Source of the DNA: Pseudomonas sp. SCA2728.1_7 | GTDB lineage: Bacteria; Pseudomonadota; Gammaproteobacteria; Pseudomonadales; Pseudomonadaceae | Reading direction: 5' to 3' | Assembly (NCBI RefSeq): GCF_018138145.1 | Contig: NZ_CP073104.1 | Location: 3,038,001 to 3,102,000 of the forward strand | Length of the DNA: 64,000 bases | Part shown: positions 18,677 through 28,470 of the stretch, piece after piece | Layout: each line of letters opens with the position of its first letter | Position numbering within the stretch: the first letter of the stretch is position 1 | The notes under the pieces: generated by a model | Seen by the model: the letters and a program-made list of their open reading frames with translations, nothing else | What the model was told of the DNA's origin: nothing | The model's database searches: none | Made by a program: the position numbers and the translations under genes

Positions 18677-18691
18677 ATTCCAAAATGGAAT
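18677..18691. promoter_or_regulatory. Perfect palindrome, probable LysR operator
   Basis: ATTCCAAAATGGAAT is a perfect palindrome just before the LysR-family start codon, in the gap shared with lrgA. Its T-N(n)-A form fits the LysR consensus. It probably mediates autoregulation and control of lrgAB. Confidence 0.6.
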
Positions 18692-18697
18692 CAGGCG

Positions 18698-19585
18698 ATG
18701 GAATTCAAACAGCTGCGCAGTTTTGTCGAAGTCATGCATCAGGGCGGTTTCACCCAGGCCGCCAAAACACTGCACATCAGCCAGTCAGCGGTGAGCAAGC
18801 AAATCGCGCAACTGGAGCAGAGCCTCGGCACGCCATTGCTCGAACGGCTCGGTTCGCAATTGCGCCTGACCGCCGCTGGCAGTGTGGTGCTGCAACGGGC
18901 CGAGGGCATGCTGCGCTTGCGTAACGAATTGCTCGCGGAACTGGATGATCTGAGTCATCTGGCGCGTGGCGAATTGCGCCTGGGTTTGCCGCTGCTGGGT
19001 AGCGATGCACTGTTCGCAGAATTGTTTGCCGAATACCGCCGACGCTACCCGAATATCAGTATTCAGTTGCTTGAGGGTGGCAGCCGCAATGTCGAGCAAG
19101 CGGTGCTGAGCGGTGAACTGGAACTGGGCGGCAGTCTGTTGCCAAAGGATCCGCAATTCGATTGTCAGCCGTTCTGCGATGAGCCACTCGACGCCCTGTT
19201 GCCGGCCGATCATCTGCTGGCTGGTCGGGGTGAGATCGGGCTGGAAGAATTGGCCGAAACGCCCTTTCTGCTCTATCAGCGCAGCTTCGTGCTCAACGAC
19301 CGCTTGTTGCAGGCGTGCCAGCAACTGGGCTTCACGCCGAAGGAAGGCGGACGCAGCGGTCAGGCGGATTTTCTCGCGGCGCTGGTGGCCGCCGGGCAAG
19401 GCGTGGTGCTGTTGCCCAGCGTGGTCGCACGCGGGCTGGTGCGACCAGGCGTTGTACGCCTGGCCTTGCGCGCGCCGGATTATCTGCGCTGGGATATCGC
19501 GTTCATCTGGCGTCGCGGCGCCTATCTGTCAAAAGCCGCACAGGCGTGGCTGAGCTTGTTGCGCGAGCGCGCGGTCAGCCCTTGA
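18698..19585 (+). CDS. LysR-family regulator of the lrgAB pair
   Basis: A 295-residue LysR regulator: N-terminal winged helix (LRSFVEVMHQGGFTQAAKTL, then SQSAVSKQIAQLEQSLGTPL), linker helix, and a periplasmic-binding-like effector domain (GELRLGLPLLGSD, AALVAAGQGVVLLPS). Divergent placement and the shared palindrome indicate it controls lrgA-lrgB, as CidR does for cidAB elsewhere. It overlaps the convergent flavodoxin gene by 11 nt. Confidence 0.85.
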   Translation: MEFKQLRSFVEVMHQGGFTQAAKTLHISQSAVSKQIAQLEQSLGTPLLERLGSQLRLTAAGSVVLQRAEGMLRLRNELLAELDDLSHLARGELRLGLPLLGSDALFAELFAEYRRRYPNISIQLLEGGSRNVEQAVLSGELELGGSLLPKDPQFDCQPFCDEPLDALLPADHLLAGRGEIGLEELAETPFLLYQRSFVLNDRLLQACQQLGFTPKEGGRSGQADFLAALVAAGQGVVLLPSVVARGLVRPGVVRLALRAPDYLRWDIAFIWRRGAYLSKAAQAWLSLLRERAVSP

Positions 19586-20030
19586 GGGCGTCGATCAACT
19601 GCGCCAGCCAAGGCTCGGCGTCGGTTTCCGGAGTGACGCTTTCGCTGGCATCGATGCGCAGCATCTCTTGCACTTCACGTACGCCCAGTTCGCCGAACAG
19701 TTCACGCATTTGCTCGCCACCGCCACAGAAGGTGTCGCCGTAACTGGCGTCGCCCAAGGCAATCACCGCGCCCGGCAAACCAAGCAATGCGGCTGGCAAC
19801 TGGTCGCGAATCGCCGAATACAGCGGTTGCAGGTTGTCGGGCAATTCGCCCATGCCGGTGGTCGAGGTCACTGCGAGCAATGCTTCGGGGCCGAACGCCT
19901 GAATGTCGGCGAGGCTCGCGCGCGAGTTGTAGAAGGTTTCGAAGCCGGCGGCTTTCAACAGGTTCTGGGCGTGACGGGCGACTTCTTCGGCGGTGCCGTA
20001 GACCGAACCGGAGAGGATGGCGACTTTCAT
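19575..20030 (-). CDS. Flavodoxin (MioC-like)
   Basis: A 151-residue flavodoxin fold protein. The FMN-phosphate loop is SGSVYGTAEEVA at residues 6-17, followed by AVTSTTGMGELPDN and the isoalloxazine loop ALGDASYGDTFCGGG. Its size and the style of the motifs match the short MioC-type flavodoxins. The start at 20030 (MKVAIL) is where homology begins; 19 further open codons upstream have no domain content. Confidence 0.85.
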   Translation of the reverse strand: MKVAILSGSVYGTAEEVARHAQNLLKAAGFETFYNSRASLADIQAFGPEALLAVTSTTGMGELPDNLQPLYSAIRDQLPAALLGLPGAVIALGDASYGDTFCGGGEQMRELFGELGVREVQEMLRIDASESVTPETDAEPWLAQLIDALKG

Positions 20031-20184
20031 CAATCTGATCCTGAAACTGGAAAAAAAGAGCGGCGATAGTAACAGCCTCCAGCGCAAAGCTGCGATTGGA
20101 TCTCAACTGGCGATAATGGCCAGTAGACAGCGCCTACGGTTCTTCTAGAATGCGAGCCACTGACAACTCTGAAAGGATTCAAGG

Positions 20185-20661
20185 ATGATCAAAGCGAGCT
20201 TGCTGCAGATGGTGATCAACGCGTCGAACGACGGGATCGTGGTGGCCGAGAAGGAAGGTGAGCAGGACAATATCCTGATTTATGTGAATCCGGCATTCGA
20301 ACGCATGACCGGCTACAGCAGCGAAGAAATCCTCTATCAGGACTGCCGTTTTCTGCAGGCTGGGGACCGCGATCAGGAAAGCCTGAAGCTGATTCGCGAG
20401 ACGCTGGATAACGGCGGATCGTGCCGGGAAATCCTGCGTAACTATCGCAAGGACGGCACACCATTCTGGAATGAACTGTCGCTTTCAACGGTGAAAAACG
20501 CCGATGACGGGCAGACTTATTTCGTTGGTGTGCAGAAAGACGTTAGCGTTCAGGTCAAGGCTCAGCAGCGCGTGGCACAGCTGGAAGCGCAAGTCGCAGC
20601 CCTCAAGGCAGAACTGGCTACGTTGAAAGCGACAAACGGTCAAAACAAAATCGCGAACTAA
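20185..20661 (+). CDS. Short LOV photoreceptor (PpSB1-LOV-like)
   Basis: A 158-residue blue-light sensor. The PAS/LOV core (about 9-120) carries the flavin-adduct motif YQDCRFLQ with the reactive Cys, then REILRNYRKDGTPFWNELSL and YFVGVQKDVS. A C-terminal coiled coil (residues 120-150) replaces an output domain. It is very similar to PpSB1-LOV of P. putida, a short LOV protein reported to act with the class II LitR regulator PplR1. A LitR-type gene lies one gene away here. AAGGATTCAAGG precedes the ATG. Confidence 0.92.
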   Translation: MIKASLLQMVINASNDGIVVAEKEGEQDNILIYVNPAFERMTGYSSEEILYQDCRFLQAGDRDQESLKLIRETLDNGGSCREILRNYRKDGTPFWNELSLSTVKNADDGQTYFVGVQKDVSVQVKAQQRVAQLEAQVAALKAELATLKATNGQNKIAN

Positions 20662-20715
20662 TTGTCATTAACTACAATCACCAATGACTTTGTATCTATA
20701 TCTTTCGAGTTAGCC

Positions 20716-21321
20716 ATGCAGCGTGACGCCCTCCTCACTCAGGATGAGCTGGATTTCATCCAGACCATGCAGCACAACCCGCAATTGAACGTGCGGGATG
20801 CGACGTCGAGTCTGCTGGTTAACGGCGGTTCGCAGATCCGTGATTTGCTCACGCGTCTGGCCGCTCACGAACAAGTGACCATTCAGGCCAACTTCGAAAA
20901 TCAGCAGATGACCTTCCCGCTGCATCTGGTGGAAGACGAGTTTCACGCGCTGCACTTGCGCCTCGGTGTGCCGAGTATTTATGAAGACGGCCCGATGGTG
21001 CGGCCATGGCGGTTGACTCTCGAAGAGCCAGTAGCCCTGGAGAACGCCAAAGGTCAGCCGGGCACGTTGTGGGTCCACGAGGTTTCGCACAAAGGTGTGC
21101 TACTGGAAGTGCGCAACAAGACCAAACCTCCCAAGCATTTCGCGTTGTGGTTCAGCCCTTCGGGTTACGAGCGGATTTCATTGCGTGGCAATTTCGAACG
21201 GGAAACCGAAAGTGGTTTCTATGCCTACGAACTGAGCCAGACCGACACCGACGAAACCGAACGCCTGCGCCAGTTCATCCTGCAGCAACATCGCCTGACG
21301 CATCCTGCCCTTCACACCTGA
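20716..21321 (+). CDS. Divergent PilZ-like protein
   Basis: A 201-residue soluble protein (from MQRDALLTQDELDFIQTMQ). The C-terminal half has a beta-barrel pattern like PilZ: RPWRLTLEEPVAL, then HEVSHKGVLLEVRNKTKP. The canonical RxxxR and (D/N)xSxxG motifs are only partly conserved, so c-di-GMP binding cannot be assumed. It lies between the LOV gene and the LitR-type regulator and overlaps neither. The start at 20716 is preferred over an in-frame TTG-type start at 20662 directly behind the LOV stop. Confidence 0.55.
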   Translation: MQRDALLTQDELDFIQTMQHNPQLNVRDATSSLLVNGGSQIRDLLTRLAAHEQVTIQANFENQQMTFPLHLVEDEFHALHLRLGVPSIYEDGPMVRPWRLTLEEPVALENAKGQPGTLWVHEVSHKGVLLEVRNKTKPPKHFALWFSPSGYERISLRGNFERETESGFYAYELSQTDTDETERLRQFILQQHRLTHPALHT

Positions 21322-21324
21322 GTT

Positions 21325-22302
21325 TCAGGTATCCAGATTGCCGGCCAGAAACTGCAACATGCGCTGACGCATGTTCGCCCCTTCATTGCCCAGACAGGCA
21401 ACAGAGGAGCCAGCCAGGCTGTCCTGCGCCAGATCTGAAGCATCGCCCGCCAGCATCAACTGACAATCGAGGCTTAACGCCAGCCGGTTCAGACGCCGAG
21501 GTAATTCGGCGCTGGGCGCGTGATTGGAAAACAGCACGAGTGCATCAGGTTTGATCTTTTCGCACACCAGCGTCAGCTCATCGAACGGCTGACCTGTAGT
21601 CAGCACTCGAACACCGGCATTGCTGTCGCTGAGAAACAACGCCGCCACCAGCAATTCCAGCTCCCGACACTGCCCGGACAGCGCACTGACGATCACCCGG
21701 CGCGGTTGCGTGCCGCGCAGCATGACAATCCGCTGCAATACGCGCGCGCGCAGGAATCCATCGAAGAACAGCCACTCGCTGGTTTGCCCGAAAGCCTCCT
21801 GGCGCTGCAACAATTGCAGCCACAACGGCATGAGGATGTCCTGAAACACCACGGGCAACGCGTAAGAAGAGAAAATCTGCCCATAGACGCGGTCCAGTTG
21901 CTGGTCGTCGAACGCACTGACCGCCTGCTGGATCTGCTCCTGCCATTGCAGGTAATCCGCTTGCACCAGATCATCGGGGATGATGTGCGCGAGCACTTTC
22001 ATCGGTTCGGTCTTGGCGAGGATCTTGCCGACTTTACTCACGGCAACACCGCGATCAATCCAATCGACGATGCTGCGCACGCGCTCGATATCGGTCATCG
22101 AATAAAGTCGATGCCCACTTTCAGTGCGTGTCGGCTGAATCAAGCCATAGCGTCGCTCCCAGGCGCGCAAGGTCACCGGGTTGACGCCTGTCAGACGTGC
22201 GACCTCACGGATCGGGAACAGATCGGCGCGTTCGAGCGCAACAGAGGCCTGCGTAGCGGGGTTTGCGTCCGTGATGACAGGCATATGGCGTTCAACTTCC
22301 AT
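21325..22302 (-). CDS. MerR-family regulator, class II LitR type
   Basis: A 325-residue protein with an N-terminal MerR helix-turn-helix (FPIREVARLTGVNPVTLRAW, then RRYGLIQPTRTESGHRLYS) and a C-terminal cobalamin-binding-like domain (about 110-320). I see no E-x-x-H or D-x-H-x-x-G cobalamin ligand pattern, as expected for class II LitR proteins that do not bind B12. In P. putida such regulators (PplR1/PplR2) control light-induced genes together with short LOV proteins. It is divergent from the monooxygenase-like gene and folM-folE-folX. Met at 22284 is an alternative start. Confidence 0.8.
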   Translation of the reverse strand: MEVERHMPVITDANPATQASVALERADLFPIREVARLTGVNPVTLRAWERRYGLIQPTRTESGHRLYSMTDIERVRSIVDWIDRGVAVSKVGKILAKTEPMKVLAHIIPDDLVQADYLQWQEQIQQAVSAFDDQQLDRVYGQIFSSYALPVVFQDILMPLWLQLLQRQEAFGQTSEWLFFDGFLRARVLQRIVMLRGTQPRRVIVSALSGQCRELELLVAALFLSDSNAGVRVLTTGQPFDELTLVCEKIKPDALVLFSNHAPSAELPRRLNRLALSLDCQLMLAGDASDLAQDSLAGSSVACLGNEGANMRQRMLQFLAGNLDT

Positions 22303-22497
22303 GTCGGTTCAATTGGATCCCATTCTAACGCTTATGCCCCGATGGGGTTCAAGTGATGAAATGCGACGAAAGTCGCTGGTTTAATCGTGAAAAACCGGAA
22401 TAATCCTTGCTTGTTGAAAAACGCAGGCCTCTACCCCGGCCCTGCGTCAGGCGAAATTCCTACCCGGAGTGACGCACTCGAAATACGGAGATACAAA

Positions 22498-23067
22498 ATG
22501 TCTACTTCCCCCGTCACGCTGATGGTTGCCCGTCGCGTCGCCGACGGCCGTTATCAGGATTTGATCGCCTGGCTGCGCGAAGGCGAACAACTGGCCACTG
22601 ACTTCCCCGGTTACCTCGGCTCTGGCGTGCTCGCTCCGCCGCCCGGTGATAACGAGTTTCAAATCATTTTCCGTTTCGTCGATGAACAGACGCTGCATGC
22701 GTGGGAATACTCGGCATCGCGCACCGCGTGGCTGAGCCGTGGCAGCGATCTCTTCGCGCACCCGAAAGAGCATCGGGTCAGCGGTATCGAAGGCTGGTTC
22801 GGCGCGGCCGGTCAGCGTCCACCGCGCTGGAAGCAGGCAGTCGCGATCTGGCTGGCGTTCTTTCCGGTGTCGCTGCTGTTCAACTTTGTTCTCGGCCCTT
22901 TGCTCGCTGACATGAGTTTGTTGCCGCGCGTGTTGATCAGCACGGCGTGCCTGACGCCACTGATGGTTTACTTCTTTATTCCGCTGTCGACGCGCTTGCT
23001 GGCGAACTGGCTGAACAGCACCCCGGTGCGCCCGTTGCCAGTGACGTCTTCTGCACAGAATCGATGA
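22498..23067 (+). CDS. Antibiotic biosynthesis monooxygenase (ABM) domain membrane protein
   Basis: A 189-residue protein with an N-terminal ABM-like ferredoxin-fold domain (about 1-95: VTLMVARRVADGRYQDLIAW, FPGYLGSGVLAPP, QIIFRFVDEQTL) and about two to three C-terminal membrane helices (AIWLAFFPVSLLFNFVLGPL, LISTACLTPLMVYFFIPL). ACGGAG upstream fixes the start at 22498. It is the first gene divergent from the LitR-type regulator and is probably in its regulon. Function unknown. Confidence 0.75.
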   Translation: MSTSPVTLMVARRVADGRYQDLIAWLREGEQLATDFPGYLGSGVLAPPPGDNEFQIIFRFVDEQTLHAWEYSASRTAWLSRGSDLFAHPKEHRVSGIEGWFGAAGQRPPRWKQAVAIWLAFFPVSLLFNFVLGPLLADMSLLPRVLISTACLTPLMVYFFIPLSTRLLANWLNSTPVRPLPVTSSAQNR

Positions 23068-23072
23068 TCTCT

Positions 23073-23164
23073 GTGTGGGAGCGAGCCTGCTCGCGAATAC
23101 GGACTGACCTTCAACATTGATGTCGACTGAGACACCGCTTTCGCGAGCAGGCTCGCTCTCACAG
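23073..23164. repeat. REPIN, near-identical to that at 25653
   Basis: TGTGGGAGCGAGCCTGCTCG at the left is matched inversely by CGAGCAGGCTCGCTCTCACA at the right. The about 90-bp unit, including its unpaired centre, differs from the one at 25653-25743 at only five positions by eye. Confidence 0.9.
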
Positions 23165-23239
23165 TAATGGGGGCCGACGATAGGTGGGCAAGCCATGTCG
23201 CTGTTATAGTTTTTGCTCCTACCTCGATGCGAGCCGTTC

Positions 23240-23950
23240 ATGCCAAATTCCGCAGCCCCGATCCTCATCACCGGTGCCGGCCAGCGTGTCGGCCTGCATT
23301 GCGCGCAGCGGTTACTCGAGGACGGCTATCGCGTCATCTTCACCTACCGCAGCGAACGCCCCGGCGTACAGACGTTACGAGATCTGGGCGCCATCGGCCT
23401 GTTCGCCGATTTTTCCAGCGAAGCCGGAATTCTCACCTTCATCAACGAACTGAAAACCCGAACCGACAGCCTGCGCGCCATCGTGCACAACGCCTCCGAA
23501 TGGCTGGCCGAAACCCCGGACAACGAGGCCGAAGCCTTCACCCGCATGTTCAATCTGCACATGCTCGCGCCGTACCTGATCAACCTGCACTGCAGTGAGT
23601 TGTTGAAGCGCTCGACACCCGCCGACATCATCCATATCAGCGACGACGTCACCCGCAAAGGCAGCAGCAAGCACATCGGCTACTGCGCCAGCAAAGCCGG
23701 GCTCGACAGCCTGACGCTGTCCTTTGCCGCCCGCTATGCGCCGGCCATCAAGGTCAACGGCATCGCGCCGGCCCTGCTATTGTTCAATCCCGACGACGAC
23801 GCGGCGTACCGCGCCAAGGCCCTGGCCAAATCCGCGCTGGGCATCGAACCCGGCAGCGAAGTGATCTATCAAAGCCTGCGCTATCTGCTCGACAACCCTT
23901 ATGTCACTGGTACGACCCTGACCGTCAACGGCGGACGGCACGTCAAATAA
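23240..23950 (+). CDS. folM: Dihydromonapterin reductase
   Basis: A 236-residue SDR enzyme that reduces dihydromonapterin to tetrahydromonapterin, the cofactor of phenylalanine hydroxylase in pseudomonads. The cofactor motif is [14 protein letters not shown] with Arg in place of the usual third Gly-loop residue, as in pteridine reductases and FolM. NNAG is replaced by HNASEWL, and the YxxxK pair is YCASKAG. The start at 23240 is the first Met in the domain ([14 protein letters not shown]). It leads the folM-folE-folX operon, 20 nt before folE. Confidence 0.92.
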   Translation: MPNSAAPILITGAGQRVGLHCAQRLLEDGYRVIFTYRSERPGVQTLRDLGAIGLFADFSSEAGILTFINELKTRTDSLRAIVHNASEWLAETPDNEAEAFTRMFNLHMLAPYLINLHCSELLKRSTPADIIHISDDVTRKGSSKHIGYCASKAGLDSLTLSFAARYAPAIKVNGIAPALLLFNPDDDAAYRAKALAKSALGIEPGSEVIYQSLRYLLDNPYVTGTTLTVNGGRHVK

Positions 23951-23970
23951 GCCGATTCGCGAGGATTTCC

Positions 23971-24531
23971 ATGACCCGCTCACTGCCCGATAATTACCGC
24001 GAAATCCTCATCGGTCTCGGTGAAAATCCCGACCGCGAAGGACTTCTCGACACCCCGCTGCGCGCGGCCAAGGCCATGCAATACCTGTGTCACGGTTATG
24101 AACAGAGCGTCGATGACATTGTTAACGGCGCGCTGTTTGACTCGGACAGTGACGAGATGATCATCGTTGCCGACATCGAACTGTACTCATTGTGCGAACA
24201 TCACCTGCTGCCCTTCATCGGCAAGGCCCATGTGGCTTATATTCCGACAGGCAAGGTGCTGGGCCTGTCGAAAATCGCGCGACTGGTGGACATGTTCGCC
24301 CGGCGTCTGCAGATCCAGGAAAACCTCACCCGACAAATCGCCGAGGCGGTGCAACAGGTCACCGATGCCGCCGGCGTCGCGGTTGTCATCGAGGCCAGAC
24401 ACATGTGCATGATGATGCGCGGTGTCGAAAAACAGAATTCGACCATGAACACCTCGGTCATGCTCGGCGCGTTTCGCGAGTCGAGCAACACCCGTCAGGA
24501 GTTCCTGCAATTGATTGGACGGAGCAAGTAA
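23971..24531 (+). CDS. folE: GTP cyclohydrolase I
   Basis: A 186-residue enzyme that converts GTP to dihydroneopterin triphosphate, the first pterin step. Zinc ligands are visible in [12 protein letters not shown] and in [36 protein letters not shown] is the family signature. Placed between folM and folX, it is the copy devoted to tetrahydromonapterin rather than to bulk folate. Confidence 0.95.
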   Translation: MTRSLPDNYREILIGLGENPDREGLLDTPLRAAKAMQYLCHGYEQSVDDIVNGALFDSDSDEMIIVADIELYSLCEHHLLPFIGKAHVAYIPTGKVLGLSKIARLVDMFARRLQIQENLTRQIAEAVQQVTDAAGVAVVIEARHMCMMMRGVEKQNSTMNTSVMLGAFRESSNTRQEFLQLIGRSK

Positions 24532-24903
24532 ATGCCACAACTTCAGCCGGGAATGGCGCGTATCCGGGTCAAGGATTTGCGCTTGCGCACCTTTATCGGG
24601 ATCAACGAGGACGAGATCCTCAACAAACAGGATGTGCTGATCAACCTGACCATTCTGTACGCCGCGCAGGAAGCGGTGCGTGACAACGACATTGATCACG
24701 CACTGAATTACCGCACGATCACCAAAGCGATCATCGCCCACGTCGAGGGCAACCGTTTTGCCCTGCTCGAACGCCTGACGCAGGAATTGCTCGATCTGGT
24801 GATGAGCAACGGTTCGGTACTGTACGCCGAAGTCGAAGTCGACAAGCCCCATGCGCTGCGGTTTGCCGAATCGGTTTCGATCACGCTCGCGGCTAGCCGC
24901 TGA
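24532..24903 (+). CDS. folX: Dihydroneopterin triphosphate 2'-epimerase
   Basis: A 123-residue member of the DHNA/epimerase fold that epimerises the side chain of dihydroneopterin triphosphate on the way to tetrahydromonapterin. Conserved [20 protein letters not shown] and [20 protein letters not shown] are present. The ATG follows the folE stop directly. Context with folE and folM separates it from folB. Confidence 0.92.
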   Translation: MPQLQPGMARIRVKDLRLRTFIGINEDEILNKQDVLINLTILYAAQEAVRDNDIDHALNYRTITKAIIAHVEGNRFALLERLTQELLDLVMSNGSVLYAEVEVDKPHALRFAESVSITLAASR

Positions 24904-24986
24904 GCTTCAAGCTTCGAGCTGCAAGCGGTAAGCTAACGGCCGACCCCGATCCAATCTTGCAGCTTGAAGCTTGCCGCTCAAAGCTG
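24904..24986. repeat. Second REP family: AGCTTGAAGCTTG-type repeat
   Basis: GCTTCAAGCTTCGAGCTGCA and the inverted TTGCAGCTTGAAGCTTGCCG flank a short spacer directly after folX. A partial copy (TTGCAGCTTGAAACTCGAAG) lies near 51268. Confidence 0.7.
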
Positions 24987-25002
24987 TCTCGCAGAGACCC
25001 CC

Positions 25003-25299
25003 ATGACTGATCAACAACGCCTCGAACTTGAAGCCGCCGCCTTCCGCCGGCTGGTCGCCCACCTGGACAGCCGCAAGGACGTGCAGAACATCGATCTGAT
25101 GAACCTTGCTGGCTTCTGCCGCAACTGCCTGTCGAAGTGGTACAAGGCCGAAGCCGATGAGCGCCAGATCGAGGTCAGCCTCGACGACGCCCGCGAAGTG
25201 GTTTACGGCATGCCGTACGCCGAGTGGAAAGCCCAATATCAGCAAGGAGCCAACGCCGACCAGCAAGCGGCGTTCGCCAAAGGAAAAACCCATGAGTGA
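25003..25299 (+). CDS. DUF1244 family protein
   Basis: A 98-residue helical protein with the DUF1244 signature VQNIDLMNLAGFCRNCLSKW followed by YKAEADERQIEV and YGMPYAEWKAQYQ. The two Cys residues are conserved in the family and could bind metal, but function is not established. It overlaps the next gene by 8 nt, so both form one unit. Confidence 0.88.
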   Translation: MTDQQRLELEAAAFRRLVAHLDSRKDVQNIDLMNLAGFCRNCLSKWYKAEADERQIEVSLDDAREVVYGMPYAEWKAQYQQGANADQQAAFAKGKTHE

Positions 25300-25630
25300 T
25301 CTGAACACCCTGCGCGCCAGCCTCAAGAGCGGCGAGCACGCTTTCGCCGACACCCTGGCTTTCATTGCTGCGGGTTACGACTACCAGCCGCAAGCCTTCA
25401 ACAACGGTGGCGTGGAAAACGCCGCCGGGCAGAACGAAGGTTCGTGCAAGACCTTGGGTCTGGCGCTGCTGGAAGGTCTGAGCGATGAGGAAGCGCTGTT
25501 GGCGTTCGGCGAACATTATCGTTCGGTGGTCGCGACGCCAGAGGGCAGCGATCACGGCAACATCCGTGCGTTGATCCAGCACGGTCTGGCCGGCGTCAAA
25601 TTCACCGCCCAGCCCCTGACCCGCCGCTGA
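25292..25630 (+). CDS. HopJ-family protein
   Basis: A 112-residue protein starting MSDLNTLRASLKSGEHAFAD, with FIAAGYDYQPQAFNNGGVEN and AGQNEGSCKTLGLALLEGLS. The family is named after the P. syringae type III effector HopJ, but it is widespread in non-pathogens as a small housekeeping-like protein, so effector function should not be inferred. The start lies inside the DUF1244 gene (8-nt overlap). Confidence 0.85.
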   Translation: MSDLNTLRASLKSGEHAFADTLAFIAAGYDYQPQAFNNGGVENAAGQNEGSCKTLGLALLEGLSDEEALLAFGEHYRSVVATPEGSDHGNIRALIQHGLAGVKFTAQPLTRR

Positions 25631-25652
25631 TACCTCTATCCACACAAAATCC

Positions 25653-25743
25653 CTGTGGGAGCGAGCCTGCTCGCGAATACGGACTGACATTCAACATTGA
25701 TGTCGACGGATACACCGCATTCGCGAGCAGGCTCGCTCCCACA
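25653..25743. repeat. REPIN, near-identical to that at 23073
   Basis: Same layout and nearly the same sequence as the element at 23073-23164, in the same orientation 2.6 kb away. The two copies flank folM-folE-folX-DUF1244-hopJ. Confidence 0.9.
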
Positions 25744-25775
25744 TTTGATGTGTGATGGCTGTGAATAACGGGCAC

Positions 25776-25808
25776 AAAAAAACCGGCCAATCTCTGGCCG
25801 GTTTTTTT
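25776..25808. terminator. Bidirectional terminator between hopJ and trxB
   Basis: A run of seven A, then ACCGGCCA and TGGCCGGT as a perfect stem with a short loop, then seven T. It serves the convergent hopJ-like and trxB genes. Confidence 0.9.
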
Positions 25809-25820
25809 ATGCCTGCGATC

Positions 25821-26930
<1,110 letters not shown>

Positions 26931-27018
26931 TTAAGGAAATACGGTTTAACAATCCAGCTCATAGGTGGTCTCTATGCCGTCACACTGACGAGAAGGACGT
27001 CGTTATATCTGAATGGCC

Positions 27019-27357
27019 CTAACAGTTAGTAATGATCAAGCTATTGATTTTTAAGGTTTTTATCCCACTAACATGTTTTATGTTTTTATCGCAATTGCGG
27101 GCAAAAACCAGGCAACTAGGTTCTTGAATGGTGCACCTCATCAGAACGCTACGCTGCAAGCAGCAATCAAGATTGCTCTCATTCCCAACGACCCCGCCAT
27201 CCAGTTCCGCTACCAGGTAGAGGTACATCGGGAGCGTTGCGGCTATACGCTCCACCATATCGTCGACAGTCGGAGGCGTCAGTACAAACGAGATGACCGT
27301 GTCCAGAACCATTGACGCATATATAGCCTGGATGTCAGAGGCGTTAGTGCCGAACAA
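27019..27357 (-). pseudogene. Decayed GNAT acetyltransferase (phosphinothricin-acetyltransferase-like)
   Basis: Only the first about 55 residues still look like the family: ASDIQAIYASMVLDTVISFV, then TVDDMVERIAATLP and YLVAELDGGVVG, which matches the start of PAT-type N-acetyltransferases (IYAP.VLDT.ISFE..PP). After VVG the sequence becomes unrelated, and the acetyl-CoA loop (Q/RxxGxG/A) is absent. It is broken by frameshift or deletion. From 27358 to about 27585 I see no gene. Confidence 0.55.
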
Positions 27358-27587
27358 AATATTCTGACATCAACGCACACCCACCAAGTGTGCGGATGGA
27401 TCACAGCGACAACCCCTCAGTTATCTGAAGAAGCATATCCTCTACCAGGCGCATACCGGGGGAATGTAGAGAGAATGGCGTTTGGGGTTTCACCCGAAAA
27501 TCGTGATTTAGGAGTGGAAAGCCAATTTCTGGCCTTTCCTGCGTCGCCGAAGATCACCTCTGCCATGGCATTAGTTTGCGTGAAGCG

Positions 27588-28470
27588 AAACAACCGATCG
27601 CTTTCAGCTGCATTCAGAGCTGTTCCGGCGCACGCTGCAAGCAGCCGCAGCCCAACCGTCCGAAGCGATTTTAGCTGAGCGCGATCGGCTCAGACGCCCG
27701 GAAGCCCCCATCGAGAACGATGATCGAATTTCACCACTGATACAGAACGTCAACGCTGAGTTAGCGAGATGCATACCGAACGCGCCACATGTTCAACTTC
27801 GGGTGACGAGCACTGATAGCCGATCGCTTCTCGACTCTGTCGCTGCACATTTCGCTGTCGTCGGAGGACTGGGCGTACCCCCAGCCAGACAAGGCAGCGG
27901 TTTGGTGTCTCTGCAAGGGTTGTTACTGCTTCTGGAACTAGGTCGAGGACGTGCAGCTGAAGGTGAAGGATTTCTAATGGCCTTGGAGGAGCCTGAGCTT
28001 CATCTGCCCCCAGCAGTTCAGCAGCAGCTGGTACAACGAGTACAAGCACTTTCGACCCAAACCTTCATTACTACGCATTCCCATTGATCGCTGCGGTATC
28101 AGATCCAACCTCTGTATTGATTCTGCGAAATGTCGACGGTCATCTCTCGGCCCTTCCTTTTTTATCAGAGCCGTTGCTACCAAATGCTCAGAATTGGAAG
28201 AGGAAATTTTTTCAGCAAAGTCGCGTAGATGTCCTGTCGGCTTTAATGCACCCGTGTGTATTGGTACCTGAAGGTCGTGCAGATTTCCTATTACTGAAAA
28301 CGGTGCTACGACCTTTGATGTTGACCGAGGGTTGGTCCACGAGCATGCCATCTATGTTTGGACTGGAGGTCGGCGTCGTACCCACTGAGGATGCCAAAGT
28401 GGTCGAGACGTTCCAGTTACTGTCGGCCACTCATAACAAGGTCTGCTGCCTGGTGGACGGCGACAGAGAC
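27588..28470 (+). pseudogene. OLD-family ATPase/TOPRIM nuclease remnant
   Basis: The C-terminal part of an OLD-type protein is readable in two frames. Frame one contains LLELGRGRAAEGEGFLMALE and [20 protein letters not shown] (ABC-signature-like and Walker B) and ends at THSH-stop. Frame two continues [16 protein letters not shown], then the TOPRIM-like [17 protein letters not shown] and [10 protein letters not shown]. Restoring one base near 28082 (THSP-LIAAV) joins them. The N-terminal P-loop half is missing and the 3' end runs into IS66 sequence. OLD proteins often take part in phage defence; this copy is dead. Confidence 0.65.

Noticed and set aside
25292..25630. HopJ-like gene as a type III effector
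   Set aside because: The family is common in non-pathogenic bacteria, there is no hrp box or chaperone, and it is cotranscribed with DUF1244.
27388..27678. Small plus-strand frame of 96 codons in the left island debris
   Set aside because: Its end overlaps the OLD remnant in another frame and it has no domain or ribosome site; likely chance.
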